From assembly GCA_020630575.1 (NCBI GenBank), contig JAHDBD010000013.1:62001-126000 (forward strand): a stretch of DNA of 64,000 nt, given 5' to 3'. A program made the translations under genes and the position numbers. This document shows positions 45,129 through 54,656 of this stretch, piece by piece. The number at the start of each line of letters is the position of its first letter. Within the stretch, counting starts at the first letter, position 1. The notes beneath the pieces were generated by a model. That model was not told where the DNA came from. It saw only the letters and a program-made list of their open reading frames with translations, and made no database searches. The stretch comes from Bernardetia sp. (GTDB lineage Bacteria > Bacteroidota > Bacteroidia > Cytophagales > Bernardetiaceae).

Positions 45129-45134
45129 CTATAA

Positions 45135-46001
45135 TTATTCTTTAACTCGCTTCCAACGCTTATGCGTCCAGAGCCAATTTTCAGGAGAATTGCGAACAGC
45201 TTCTTCTATTCTTTGTGAATACTCATCAAGAATAGAAAAGTCTGTTCCACTCTCATCTGGGTTATAAGGAGGTTGTCGCATTAATTCTAAAGAATATAAA
45301 TAATGCCCTCTTTTTGGCTTCGTAATTCTCAAAAAATAAATGGGTAAATTAGATTGAGGCGCAAGACGAGCCACACCCACAAAAAAAGGCACTTCCTTTC
45401 CAAAAAAATTAGTCCAATACTGTCTATTATTTCCTGCTGGTGTTTGATCTCCTACCAAAACATAACCTACCGAAACATCTGTTGGCTTAATAATCTCTCT
45501 ATTTGAAATTCTCATCTCTAGTGGAACTGCTCCAAATTGTGAACGCATTTCATAAATCAATTCATCAATTTTTTTATTGGCTAGTCTTTTATAGATAGGT
45601 TTCACAATCGTTTCCAATTCTACTGAACACGACAAACTGACCCACTCCCAACTCAAATGATGTGTTGCCAAAACGATAATAGATTGTTTGTCTTTAGCAA
45701 CTGTTTTAGCTATTTCTAAAGACTCAGGAGTCGGACGAGTTCGCCTAACAACTTCCTCTTTTGAAATATGAAAAGATTTTAGTGTTTCGATAATAAAATC
45801 ACAAAAATTTCTATAAAAAGCTCGTGCAATTTGTTCTCGCTCTTTCTGTGTTTTTTCAGGAAATGCACGATATAGGTTATCCAAAACTACTTGCTTTCGA
45901 TATAATTTTCCATAATAAACTACCACAAAAAGAATATCTGAAATTCTATATAAAAACCAAAAAGGAAAACGAGCAAGAAATTTTATAAAAAATGGAATCA
46001 T
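45135..46001 (-). CDS. LpxL-type lipid A acyltransferase (lysophospholipid acyltransferase family)
   Basis: 288 residues. N-terminal hydrophobic anchor, then the catalytic motif HHLSWEW (H-x4-E/D) of the LpxL/HtrB family. Further conserved parts are YKRLANKKIDELI, GDQTPAG and the C-terminal PENWLWTHKRWK, all typical of lauroyl/myristoyl transferases acting on Kdo-lipid A at the inner membrane. The exact acyl donor is not determined. It lies ten bases downstream of a lipoprotein gene on the same strand, forming a two-gene operon. Confidence 0.88.
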   Translation of the reverse strand: MIPFFIKFLARFPFWFLYRISDILFVVVYYGKLYRKQVVLDNLYRAFPEKTQKEREQIARAFYRNFCDFIIETLKSFHISKEEVVRRTRPTPESLEIAKTVAKDKQSIIVLATHHLSWEWVSLSCSVELETIVKPIYKRLANKKIDELIYEMRSQFGAVPLEMRISNREIIKPTDVSVGYVLVGDQTPAGNNRQYWTNFFGKEVPFFVGVARLAPQSNLPIYFLRITKPKRGHYLYSLELMRQPPYNPDESGTDFSILDEYSQRIEEAVRNSPENWLWTHKRWKRVKE

Positions 46002-46010
46002 AGTAAATTT

Positions 46011-46703
46011 TTATCTAATTTTCATTTTATTATCCAAATTAGCTCTTCCAGAAAGAAGGTCTGAAAAGCTGTAATTAAGAACTACTTCATTTTTATCATC
46101 AGATGAATATATTGCTTTTTTATTTGAATACTTTTTGATTTTACCTTCTGTTCTGACAATAAAAACATAGTTAGCAGACTCAAAGACATAATCTTGAAAA
46201 CGTTTTGTGGCTTCGTCTTCTGGTGTTTGCTGTCTCTCTTTTGCTCTGTCCAAAAGAGGTTGGAGATAATGTGTATTATTTCTTTCAAAAGTACGCTTAG
46301 AGAATTCAAAAGCAGGTTTTGATGGCGCAGGTTCGGTATTGAGTTGATTAAGTGCAGCCGTAAGTGATTCTACGTTATCAAAATCAAAGCTAAAACCTGT
46401 CAAGTAATTTTCGTAATCTGTTGTATATTCAACGTGTGTAATTCCTCCAATTTCAGAAAAACTCTCACTACTTTTCTGAATTACATTTTCAATATTGGCA
46501 ACAAAGTTTTTTTCTTCTTGTGTGGAATCTGTAAGCGAAGTAGTGATAGCAATTTCTTGTTTGCGTCCACTTAAATCAACAGTAAGTGAGTAAGTTCCTG
46601 AACCATCTTTTTTGATATACACTTCTTCACGAAGCTCAAAACAAGAGGTTAGAGTAAAAACAGAAAGTAGCACCAAAATCAATTGTAGTAGTATTTTTTT
46701 CAT
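46011..46703 (-). CDS. Lipoprotein of unknown function, operon with acyltransferase
   Basis: 230 residues. Lipobox TLTSC (Cys21) after a hydrophobic signal. The mature N-terminus FELREEVYIKKDGSGTYSLT is a pattern recurrent in small Bacteroidota lipoproteins. The rest mixes beta-strand-like and charged segments with no recognised domain; a central helical segment (RAKERQQTPEDEATKRFQD) is notable. Likely periplasmic, outer-membrane anchored. Ten bases separate it from the acyltransferase gene. Confidence 0.7.
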   Translation of the reverse strand: MKKILLQLILVLLSVFTLTSCFELREEVYIKKDGSGTYSLTVDLSGRKQEIAITTSLTDSTQEEKNFVANIENVIQKSSESFSEIGGITHVEYTTDYENYLTGFSFDFDNVESLTAALNQLNTEPAPSKPAFEFSKRTFERNNTHYLQPLLDRAKERQQTPEDEATKRFQDYVFESANYVFIVRTEGKIKKYSNKKAIYSSDDKNEVVLNYSFSDLLSGRANLDNKMKIR

Positions 46704-46950
46704 TATAACTAGTTATTTTTATGGTTTTGCATTGCAAAGATTATCCAAAATTACACAAATACGAGCAGTTTTTTATATTCATTCCTAAATTTTAAAAAAT
46801 GATAAGATTATATACAATCCCTAAAAAACACAAACAATTCAATAAGAAAAGTGTTTTATAATACAGTTTAGGACTTGTTTTATGACTCATAAAATATATT
46901 TTTATCTAAACTATTTTTTAATATTCATTTTTTAAACAACTTATTAGATT

Positions 46951-47646
46951 ATGGCAGAGCAAAAAGAAAAAATTTTATTTGTAGTTACTAGTCATGCAAA
47001 ACTTGGTGACACAGGAAAAGAAACAGGGTATCATTTGAGCGAAGTATCACATCCTTGGAAAGAACTCTACCAAGCAGGATATGAAATGGATTTTGTAAGT
47101 CCAGAAGGAGGAAAAGCTCCAGTAACAGCCTTTGACTTGAGTGATGATATAAACAAAGATTTTTGGGAAAATGCAACCTATAGAGAAAAAATAGAAAATA
47201 CTAAAAAGCCATCAGATATTAAACCATCTGAGTATAAAGCAATATTTTTTGCAGGTGGACATGGAACAGTTTGGGATTTTCCAGAAAACAAAGAACTTCA
47301 AAAAATTGCAGCTACTATTTATGAAAGTGGAGGAATTATTTCTTCAATTTGTCATGGTGCAGCAGCTCTTGTAAATCTAAAATTAAGTGATGGCTCTTAT
47401 TTAGTAGATGGAAAAGATGTCAATTCGTTTACTGATTCAGAAGAAAAAGAACAAGGATTAGAAGATGTAGTTCCATTTTTGGTAGAATCAAAACTTCGTC
47501 AGCGTGGTGCAAAGTTTCATCAGGCTGCAAATGGTGAAGCAAAAGTAGTAGTTGATGGAAGACTGATTACAGGGCAAAATCCAGCTTCAGCAACTCCTCT
47601 TGGACAAACACTAAAAAGAGAACTCAAAGAAGTTGAAGTTGTCTAA
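46951..47646 (+). CDS. DJ-1/PfpI-family (Hsp31-like) protein
   Basis: 231 residues. The nucleophile elbow ISSICHGAAAL holds the reactive Cys134 followed by His, and FAGGHGTVWDFP supplies the second conserved loop. MDFVSPEGGKAPV contains the acidic residue typical of the Hsp31/glyoxalase III branch. These cytosolic enzymes act on methylglyoxal or protect proteins against glycation and stress; the exact activity is inferred. Complete, with its own terminator. Confidence 0.87.
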   Translation: MAEQKEKILFVVTSHAKLGDTGKETGYHLSEVSHPWKELYQAGYEMDFVSPEGGKAPVTAFDLSDDINKDFWENATYREKIENTKKPSDIKPSEYKAIFFAGGHGTVWDFPENKELQKIAATIYESGGIISSICHGAAALVNLKLSDGSYLVDGKDVNSFTDSEEKEQGLEDVVPFLVESKLRQRGAKFHQAANGEAKVVVDGRLITGQNPASATPLGQTLKRELKEVEVV

Positions 47647-47674
47647 GTTATAAAAGATCGTTTAGAGAAAACTA

Positions 47675-47705
47675 AAGGGCAGGGCATTTTGTCCTGCCTT
47701 TTTTC
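47675..47705 (+). terminator. Terminator after the DJ-1/PfpI gene
   Basis: Stem GGGCAGG / CCTGCC with a short loop and a following TTTTTT run; the most GC-rich hairpin in the window. Confidence 0.85.
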
Positions 47706-47872
47706 TTTCAATAAATTATTTGCTGAAGTATTATTTTGTTCATTTACTGTACAAACTACTAAAAAGCTTTTAAGAAAGTCTCTTCATAAAGAGATAATTT
47801 ATCTTACTGAAAATCAAGTGTTTATTATTTTATTTTAAAATTTATAACTTATGTTTTCTGTTATTTTTTGTG

Positions 47873-47880
47873 TAATTTTG
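47873..47880 (+). promoter_or_regulatory. Candidate -7 box for rimO
   Basis: TAATTTTG, 80 bases upstream of ATG 47961. The -33 element is not clear. Confidence 0.4.
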
Positions 47881-47960
47881 CATCCTTATTTCTAAAGAAG
47901 ACAAATCCATTAGCTTTTTTATTTTTGAAAATAAAACTAGCTTCCAAAATATAACAGTAA

Positions 47961-49286
47961 ATGAAAACGGGTACAATCAAAAAAGATAAAGTAAATATAA
48001 TCACATTAGGTTGCTCAAAAAACCTTGTTGATTCTGAAAATATACTTACTCAACTTCGTGCAAATGAAATTGATGCTCATCATCAGTTAGAAACCAAAAA
48101 GAAAGTTGAAGAGCCAAATGTTATTATTATCAATACGTGTGGTTTTATAGAAAAAGCAAAAGAAGAATCTATCAATACAATTTTAGATTACGCAGCAGCA
48201 AAAGGAAGAGGCGAAATTGATAAATTATATGTTATGGGTTGTTTGTCGCATCGTTATAAAGACGAACTTTCTAGCGAAATTGGAGAAGTTGATGATTGGT
48301 TTGGTACGTTAGATATGCCTTTAATCCTCAATAGATTCAATGTCGATTATAAGCATGAACTTTTAGGGCAACGCCTTACCACAACATCTCAGCATTTTGC
48401 TTATCTCAAAATTTCAGAAGGTTGTGATAGAGCATGTTCGTTTTGTGCCATTCCATTGATGCGTGGAAAACATGTTTCTCGTCCGATGGAAGAATTAGTA
48501 CAAGAAGCTAAAAACTTGGCTGCAAGAGGTACAAAAGAAATTATGTTGATTGCACAAGAATTAACCTATTACGGAATTGATATTTATAGAAAAAGAGCTT
48601 TATCTGAGCTTTTAGAAAAATTAGCTGATATTGAAGGAATTGAATGGATTCGTTTGCATTATGCATATCCAACAGGCTTTCCGATAGAAATCATTGATAC
48701 AATGAAAGCGCATGAAAAAATCTGTAATTATTTAGATATTCCTTTGCAAAGTGGTTCGAACAAAGTTTTGAAAGCAATGCGTAGAGGAATTAAAAGAGAA
48801 AAAACAGAGGAGTTAATTGATTCTATCCGTCAGAAATTGCCTGAAATTGCTATTCGTACAACACTTATTGCAGGACACCCCCATGAAGAACAAGAAGACC
48901 ACGAAGAAACATTAGATTTTGTAGAAAAAATGCGTTTTGATAGATTGGGCGTATTTTCTTATTCTCATGAAGAAGACACACATTCGCATTCAATGCCTGA
49001 TACTTTAAGTGAAGAAGAAAAACAAGAACGTGTTGCTGAGATTATGGAAATCCAACAAGGCATTTCTTTAGAACTCAATCAAGAAAAAATAGGCAAGATT
49101 TATAAAACCCTTATTGATAGAAAAGAAGGCAATTATTTTATTGGCAGAACTGAATTTGATTCGCCAGAAGTAGATAATGAGGTTTTGGTAGATGCAAGAA
49201 AAGTATATCTACGAATAGGCGATTTTGCTAATGTTAAGATAGATAAAGTAGAAGAATTTGATTTGTTTGGAGAAGTAGTCAAGTAA
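47961..49286 (+). CDS. rimO: Ribosomal protein S12 methylthiotransferase RimO
   Basis: 441 residues, normal length. N-terminal MTTase domain with the three cluster Cys in TLGCSKNLVDSEN, INTCGF and VMGCLSHRY; radical-SAM motif CDRACSFCAIP (CxxxCxxC); PLQSGSNKVLKAMRRG; C-terminal TRAM-like domain (TLIDRKEGNYFIGRTEFDSP). It adds a methylthio group to Asp of ribosomal protein S12 using two [4Fe-4S] clusters. The DSEN and AQELTYYGID motifs favour RimO over MiaB. tRNA-Cys follows 118 bases later but has its own promoter. Confidence 0.93.
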   Translation: MKTGTIKKDKVNIITLGCSKNLVDSENILTQLRANEIDAHHQLETKKKVEEPNVIIINTCGFIEKAKEESINTILDYAAAKGRGEIDKLYVMGCLSHRYKDELSSEIGEVDDWFGTLDMPLILNRFNVDYKHELLGQRLTTTSQHFAYLKISEGCDRACSFCAIPLMRGKHVSRPMEELVQEAKNLAARGTKEIMLIAQELTYYGIDIYRKRALSELLEKLADIEGIEWIRLHYAYPTGFPIEIIDTMKAHEKICNYLDIPLQSGSNKVLKAMRRGIKREKTEELIDSIRQKLPEIAIRTTLIAGHPHEEQEDHEETLDFVEKMRFDRLGVFSYSHEEDTHSHSMPDTLSEEEKQERVAEIMEIQQGISLELNQEKIGKIYKTLIDRKEGNYFIGRTEFDSPEVDNEVLVDARKVYLRIGDFANVKIDKVEEFDLFGEVVK

Positions 49287-49354
49287 GAAAAAATATTTTT
49301 ATTAGATTTTTTGATAAAAATGAACTTTTACTTTGCAAAATCAATTAAGATTCG

Positions 49355-49362
49355 TAAGTTTG
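49355..49362 (+). promoter_or_regulatory. Promoter for tRNA-Cys
   Basis: TAAGTTTG -7 box with TTTG at 49332-49335 spaced 19 bases: the best canonical Bacteroidota promoter in the window, ending 41 bases before the tRNA 5' end. Confidence 0.7.
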
Positions 49363-49393
49363 CATTCTCTAAAACACAGATTTTAGAGAGTGC
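49362..49393 (+). other. Leader stem-loop of tRNA-Cys
   Basis: GCATTCTCTAAAA (49362-49374) pairs with TTTTAGAGAGTGC (49381-49393), one G-T pair, six-base loop. It occupies the predicted transcript start between the -7 box and the mature tRNA. Confidence 0.6.
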
Positions 49394-49403
49394 AAAATAA
49401 AAA

Positions 49404-49474
49404 GGTTGCGTGGCCGAGTGGCTAGGCAACGCTCTGCAAAAGCGTGTACAGCGGTTCGAATCCGCTCGCAACCT
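49404..49474 (+). tRNA. tRNA-Cys (GCA)
   Basis: Full cloverleaf: acceptor GGTTGCG/CGCAACC, D-arm GCC...GGC, anticodon stem ACGCT/AGCGT with loop CTGCAAA (anticodon GCA), T-arm AGCGG-TTCGAAT-CCGCT, discriminator T. CCA is not encoded. 71 bases. Confidence 0.95.
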
Positions 49475-49486
49475 CATAACACTTGT

Positions 49487-49520
49487 AAAAAAGACTTGTC
49501 AGTTTGGCAAGTCTTTTTTT
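49487..49520. terminator. Bidirectional terminator after tRNA-Cys
   Basis: AAAAAAGACTTG (49487-49498) / CAAGTCTTTTTTT (49508-49520), nine-base loop, T run. It lies between tRNA-Cys and the convergent CoA-ligase gene. Confidence 0.88.
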
Positions 49521-49553
49521 ATGGAAAATATTTTAGTCCTAGAATAGTGAATA

Positions 49554-51095
49554 TTAACTCAATTCTTTCTTTAATATTTTTCCTGTGGCACTCATAGGTA
49601 GTGTTTCCATAAACTCAATAATGCGTGGATATTTGTACGCTGCAATATGCTCTTTAGTATAAGCTATTAGTTCTTCTTCTGAAACTTCTTTTCCTTTATG
49701 CACTACTACACATGCCTTTATCTCTTCTCCTGATTCATCATTTGGCACACCTATTACTGCTACCATTGATACTGCTTGATGTTTCATTATTACCTCTTCA
49801 ACTTCTCTAGGATATACATTTAGTCCCTTGCGAATAATCATTTCTTTTGTCCGATCAACAATAAAGAAAAAGCCATCTTCATCTTTTATTGCAACATCCC
49901 CAGAATATAACCAGCCATTTTTCAGTGTTACTTTATTTTCTTCAGGTCTATTAAAATAACCTTTCATTACATTGTGTCCTCGGTAAATAAGCTCTCCTTT
50001 TTCTCCGATTGGCATTTCGTTATCATTTTCATCTACTATTTTCACTTCCACACCCCAGACAGGAGTACCAACAGAACCAGCTTTTTTACCAACAGTTTTT
50101 TGGTTAAAAGTAACAACTGGAGAACCTTCTGACATTCCATACCCTTCTAATATTGGCACTTCAAATTTTGCCTCAAATTCCTCTAATACATTTACTGGTA
50201 ATGCAGCACCACCAGAAACACATGTTTTGAGATTTTTAGCTATTGCCTTTAAGTCAAAATTAGTATTTTCATAATTGAGTAATCCCCAATACATAGTCGG
50301 AACTCCTGCAAAAACGGTTACAGTATGTTTTTGCATTAATTCTAATACAGTTTCGGCATCAAATCTAGGTAAGAGTACGCTAGTAGCCCCTTTATACAAT
50401 CCAGCATTCATCAATACTGTCATAGCAAAAATGTGGAACAATGGAAGAACAATAAGTTGTTTGTCATCACGATTTAAGTCTGTAATATCTGAAGAAAGCA
50501 TAGCATTATGTATCAGATTGGAGTGCGATAATTCAGCACCTTTGGGCTTTCCAGTAGTACCAGAAGTATAAATAATTAAGGCTGTATCATCTGCTAAAGT
50601 TTGTATATTTTCAAAAATCGGTGACTGATTAGCCATTAATGAACCTAGAGTTTTTGTATTTTCAATAGGAGAAGGAGCAGCTGGATTTCCCGTAATTACA
50701 TAGAATTGTTCACAGCTAGTGGTAGCATCAAATCCTGTTTTACCTTCAACAGCCATAGGTAGCTCAGCAGTGCCTTCAAAACAGAAATAGGCTTTCGCTC
50801 CAGAATCTTTCAAATGATACTCAATTTCATCTCTTTTTAATAACACTGAAAGTGGAACTACAATAGCTCCAGCTTTAAGAATACCAAAATAAGCAATAGG
50901 AAAAAAAGGTAAATTCAAACAACTTAGGGCTACTCTATCGCCTTTTTTTATTCCATTTCTCACCAAACCATTTGCCACTTGATTAGCAGCAGCATTTATT
51001 TGGCTATAACTGAAATGTTTGTCCATAAAAATAAAAGCGTCCTTGTTGGGAAACTTTCTAGCACTATCTTCTAAAATAACAGAAAGGTTAATCAT
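49554..51095 (-). CDS. Long-chain acyl-CoA ligase (AMP-dependent synthetase)
   Basis: 513 residues of the ANL superfamily. The AMP-binding P-loop IYTSGTTGKPKGAEL, the A5-like EGYGMSEGSPV, the YSGDVAIKDEDGFFFIVDR hinge and the catalytic lysine region PMSATGKILKKEL at the C-terminus are all present. Activates a carboxylate, most likely a medium- or long-chain fatty acid, with ATP and CoA. The exact substrate is inferred. Soluble or membrane-associated in the cytoplasm. Monocistronic. The ATG at 51095 is followed by the usual N-terminal INLSVILEDSARKFP. Confidence 0.9.
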   Translation of the reverse strand: MINLSVILEDSARKFPNKDAFIFMDKHFSYSQINAAANQVANGLVRNGIKKGDRVALSCLNLPFFPIAYFGILKAGAIVVPLSVLLKRDEIEYHLKDSGAKAYFCFEGTAELPMAVEGKTGFDATTSCEQFYVITGNPAAPSPIENTKTLGSLMANQSPIFENIQTLADDTALIIYTSGTTGKPKGAELSHSNLIHNAMLSSDITDLNRDDKQLIVLPLFHIFAMTVLMNAGLYKGATSVLLPRFDAETVLELMQKHTVTVFAGVPTMYWGLLNYENTNFDLKAIAKNLKTCVSGGAALPVNVLEEFEAKFEVPILEGYGMSEGSPVVTFNQKTVGKKAGSVGTPVWGVEVKIVDENDNEMPIGEKGELIYRGHNVMKGYFNRPEENKVTLKNGWLYSGDVAIKDEDGFFFIVDRTKEMIIRKGLNVYPREVEEVIMKHQAVSMVAVIGVPNDESGEEIKACVVVHKGKEVSEEELIAYTKEHIAAYKYPRIIEFMETLPMSATGKILKKELS

Positions 51096-51249
51096 AGTTT
51101 ATATATTTAGGTCTTTACGAAACAATGTTGATGTTGTCGAATTAATATTTAATAAAAATATCTTTCAAGATAACAAATACCCCAGACAATAATTTTAACA
51201 ATAATCTCATATTTTATAAAAATAGTATCACAATAAATTGAGAAGATTA

Positions 51250-52740
51250 TCATATATCTTCATTCTCTTCTTCATCTATCCATTCCAAATCTTCATCTAA
51301 ACCTTCATTTTTCTTTTCTTCCTTTTTGATAGCTTTAAATCTACGTTTTATTGTCCTTCTAGTCTTTTTAGATTTATTTGATTTTCTTTTTTTTCTATGG
51401 AATAGTCTTGAGTCTCTACTTAAATCCGAATATGCCAAGAAAAACAAAACTAAAAGCAATGCAAGAGGAATTAGTATCAAATAAAAAGCTGTATAATCTA
51501 CAAAATATTTATACGATTTAGCAGAAAGAGAAGTAAATAAAAGTTTGCCTAACATTGTTACTCCTAATAAAAGCCCAATTACAAGAGGTTGCTGTCTTTC
51601 TGAAGCTTGTGTAATTACTACAGCATAAATCAAAGGCAAAATAGGGGCTAAGAAAAAGGCTGTTGCTGGGAGAAGCAATGAATAAGGTGAAATATCATTG
51701 AAAACAGACGCAGGATAAATAGTCTGACTACTAAAAATATCTCCATTCCAAAGCACCAAACACATAAATCCTACAACACAAAAAACAAAAATCATAAAAC
51801 GTCCTGCTCGTTGTAAAAGAGTTCCAATAAGTAAACGACTAATTGCCATCACTAAGAAAATAATAGCTAAAGCTCCTAAATCATAAAATTGTCTATTTTT
51901 TAAATCTATAAGTTTGACTGCAAAAACATTTGCCCATTCTTCAAAATGAACATAAATAATAGACGCAATAAATACACAAAAAATGGAAAGTAAAAGAATA
52001 GAATTAATTAATAAACCATTCAGTGATTTACGAGCATGACGAAACTCATTTTTCCACGATTCTGGAATAGAACGTAAAGGATAATGATAATGTAAAAACT
52101 GAAAACCAATAGCAATAGCCAAAAAAGGCAAAAGAATCCAATAGGCTTGAGTCCAAGAAGAATCAATATCTTGAATATAAGGTAAAAAGAGAATATAACT
52201 AAGAGCAACTCCCAGTAAGTACATTCCTTCTAAGTGCATTATTCGCCTTGCATGTTGTCCTTTCTTCTTTGATTCTAAACTAAGAAGCCAGTATGCAGCC
52301 AAACGAACAAGCGCAAAAGACCCTCCTGTTAAGAAAAATAAAAATTCAGCTAATGCAAAGTTGTGAGTTTGAAAAGATACAGCAATAGCACAAATTGCCA
52401 TTAATGATAAACAAGCAACAATTATATTACGAGCAGACCAACGAGGAACAATGATAGCTCCTACAATTGTAAAAACAATGTAACTAATATCCCGAATATT
52501 CATTAAAATAGTTGTTTCACTACTACTTCTATCATAAGAAAAGACAGCTCCCAAAACAGCAAATGCAGCAGCATGGTAAAGAATACCGTATATAAGAAAA
52601 GCACTTCCCAAAACAGCTGTAATAGGAAGTTCAGGGCGTTTGTAGATTCTCTTTGAGCCTTGTCCACTTTTCGAAGTGTTCAAATCAATCTTAATCGAAT
52701 CTTCTATTTTTTTTGTTTGTATATCTAAGTTGTTCTCCAA
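51250..52740 (-). CDS. MFS-like polytopic membrane protein with charged C-terminal tail
   Basis: 496 residues with about twelve hydrophobic segments between residues ~38 and ~445 in two halves separated by a loop (~residues 225-240). This fits the major facilitator layout, though I see no clear substrate motif. The C-terminal ~50 residues are first very basic (HRKKRKSNKSKKTRRTIKRR) and then acidic (EGLDEDLEWIDEEENEDI), an unusual soluble tail. Substrate unknown; the MFS assignment is from topology and general appearance. Confidence 0.62.
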   Translation of the reverse strand: MENNLDIQTKKIEDSIKIDLNTSKSGQGSKRIYKRPELPITAVLGSAFLIYGILYHAAAFAVLGAVFSYDRSSSETTILMNIRDISYIVFTIVGAIIVPRWSARNIIVACLSLMAICAIAVSFQTHNFALAEFLFFLTGGSFALVRLAAYWLLSLESKKKGQHARRIMHLEGMYLLGVALSYILFLPYIQDIDSSWTQAYWILLPFLAIAIGFQFLHYHYPLRSIPESWKNEFRHARKSLNGLLINSILLLSIFCVFIASIIYVHFEEWANVFAVKLIDLKNRQFYDLGALAIIFLVMAISRLLIGTLLQRAGRFMIFVFCVVGFMCLVLWNGDIFSSQTIYPASVFNDISPYSLLLPATAFFLAPILPLIYAVVITQASERQQPLVIGLLLGVTMLGKLLFTSLSAKSYKYFVDYTAFYLILIPLALLLVLFFLAYSDLSRDSRLFHRKKRKSNKSKKTRRTIKRRFKAIKKEEKKNEGLDEDLEWIDEEENEDI

Positions 52741-53077
52741 GTGCAGTTGATATAAAGGAAAATAAAATCATTTCCTAAGTGTTGATAGATTTGTAGAAAA
52801 GCCTAATTAAGCACAAAATACATGATTTTGATAGATTCTCAAACCTTGTTTCTCTTCAAAGTGCAGCAAATATAGATGTATTGATATTTTTTTTTGATAA
52901 AGTTTTGATTTTGAACATTTTTTGAAGATAAAAAATGCTTATACGCATATTATTAAAATAAGTTTGGATATATTATCAAAAAAAATGAAATAAAATTTGC
53001 ATACCGTGTTTTTTCTTAATTTATTTGTAGATAGAATAAAGAATAAAAGATACTTTACTCAAAAATAGATAAACTTT
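52741..53077. other. 337-base region between the MFS-like gene and tRNA-Ser
   Basis: Contains a minus-strand TATATTTG at 52867-52874, a candidate -7 box for the MFS-like gene but without a spaced -33 element. The rest is AT-rich with no reading frame. Confidence 0.4.
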
Positions 53078-53165
53078 AGAGAGGTGTCCGAGTGGCTTAA
53101 GGAGCTCGCTTGGAAAGCGAGTATGCCCCAAAAGGGCATCGGGGGTTCGAATCCCTTCCTCTCTG
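53078..53165 (+). tRNA. tRNA-Ser (GGA)
   Basis: Acceptor AGAGAGG/CCTCTCT, anticodon stem CTCGC/GCGAG with loop TTGGAAA (anticodon GGA), long variable arm TGCCC...GGGCA characteristic of tRNA-Ser, T-loop TTCGAAT, discriminator G. No encoded CCA. 88 bases. Confidence 0.95.
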
Positions 53166-53627
53166 CAAAAACAAAAAATCTATAAAATAGATGTATTAGG
53201 AACACTAATTTATGCTTAAATTATTTTTTTTTGATTATCTCAAACTAAAATGTTACTTTTAGGACATAAAATGTATTCTTAATCTACTATTGCTAGTTTC
53301 AATTGTATTTTGTGAAATTACAAAACGCTGAAACATTTGTAGTAATAGAATTTTATAGTTTGTGTTAATTCTAAAATAATTTTTCAGCAAAAATCTTTGT
53401 TGCAACTGAAAACATTATTTTTTTTGATTGAAATTTTATTACTTTGTCAAATATTGTTTTACTTAATAAGTTAAAATTGAATCACTCACTATTCTAAATG
53501 AATAATAAAGTCTATTTAATTTTAGTTTAATTTATTGTCAATTTTAATTTTACACCCTTAGCCCAAACTGCTAAACCTAATATCTTAACCTATAAGATTA
53601 TTTACTCCGTAAATCACTCAGACTAAT
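53166..53627. other. 462-base region upstream of the exb operon
   Basis: AT-rich. It must contain the exb operon promoter, but only imperfect -7 matches (for example TTACTTTG near 53440) are visible. No reading frame, terminator or RNA gene that I can support. Confidence 0.4.
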
Positions 53628-54473
53628 ATGAAAAAATTATTTTCTCTGCTTGCCCTAATCTGCTTTTTCGCTATTGGTACAACGCACGCTCAAGACGACA
53701 GCGAAATGATGGTAAATCAAGACTCTATAGATAGAGTAAATGATTCTATTGCCAACGTACAAAAAATGGAAGAAGAAGCTGCTGCTGCAAAAGTAAAAGC
53801 AGATGCTGACGCTGCTGCTGCTGCACTTGTTCCAGAACAAACAACTCACGAAGCTATCAAAGAAAAGTTTATTGAAGGTGGATGGCAATTTATGTCATTG
53901 GTACTTATCTGTTTAATTATCGGTCTTGCAGTTGCTATTGAACGTATTATTGTTCTTAACCTTGCTAGTACAAATAAAGACAAATTATTGGCTAAAGTAG
54001 AAGATGCTCTCCGTGAAGGTGGTGTTTCTAGAGCGCAAGAAGTTTGTGCTGCTACTCGTGGCCCTATTGCTGATATTTTTGCACAAGGTCTTATGAGTGC
54101 TAATCGTGGTATTGAAATCGTAGAAAAAACAGTTATGTCTTCTGGTTCAGTAGAAATGAGCAAGTTAGAAAAAGGACTTATCTGGATTTCACTCTTTATT
54201 GCTCTTGCTCCAATGCTTGGGTTTATGGGTACAGTAATCGGTATGATTGGTGCATTTGATGCTATCCAAGCAGCAGGTGATATTCAACCTTCATTAGTAG
54301 CAGGTGGTATCAAGGTAGCACTTCTTACAACAGTAGGTGGTCTTATTGTAGCCGTAATTCTTCAAATCTTTTATAATTATTGTGTTTCTAAAATTGACTC
54401 AATCGTTACAGATATGGAAGATGCTTCTATTTCTCTTGTAGATTTGCTTATCAAACATGACCTTTCTAAGTAA
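53628..54473 (+). CDS. exbB: ExbB/TolQ/MotA-family proton channel
   Basis: 281 residues. Signal-like start (SLLALICFFAIGTTHAQ), then an Ala/Glu-rich, probably coiled extracytoplasmic stretch (KMEEEAAAAKVKADADAAAA) not found in short ExbB proteins, then three membrane helices: MSLVLICLIIGLAVAIERI, LIWISLFIALAPMLGFMGTV and VALLTTVGGLIVAVILQIF. GFMGTVIGMIGAF is the family signature. It forms the inner-membrane proton channel with ExbD and powers TonB- or Tol-type machines. First gene of a four-gene operon. Confidence 0.88.
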   Translation: MKKLFSLLALICFFAIGTTHAQDDSEMMVNQDSIDRVNDSIANVQKMEEEAAAAKVKADADAAAAALVPEQTTHEAIKEKFIEGGWQFMSLVLICLIIGLAVAIERIIVLNLASTNKDKLLAKVEDALREGGVSRAQEVCAATRGPIADIFAQGLMSANRGIEIVEKTVMSSGSVEMSKLEKGLIWISLFIALAPMLGFMGTVIGMIGAFDAIQAAGDIQPSLVAGGIKVALLTTVGGLIVAVILQIFYNYCVSKIDSIVTDMEDASISLVDLLIKHDLSK

Positions 54474-54656
54474 TTAGTTAAGAAAGAATTAAAGTAAAAA
54501 TAGGTGTGTTACTATTAGTATATACTCTATACAACTAATACACCTATTCTATTTTAAGGTTTTGTATAAATAGTTTTTAAAACTATCAAATCACTTAGAA
54601 ATCAATTTATTAACAATTTACTAGAATACTCAGATAAAAATTAGATAAAAAGAATT

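Larger units (their letters stand above)
47647..47960. other. 314-base intergenic region before rimO
   Basis: Contains the terminator at 47675-47705 and a -7 box at 47873-47880. Otherwise AT-rich with no reading frame or RNA gene that I can support. Confidence 0.45.

Noticed and set aside
49406-49597. Plus-strand reading frame of 63 codons across tRNA-Cys
   Set aside because: It overlaps the tRNA and its terminator and has no protein-like composition.
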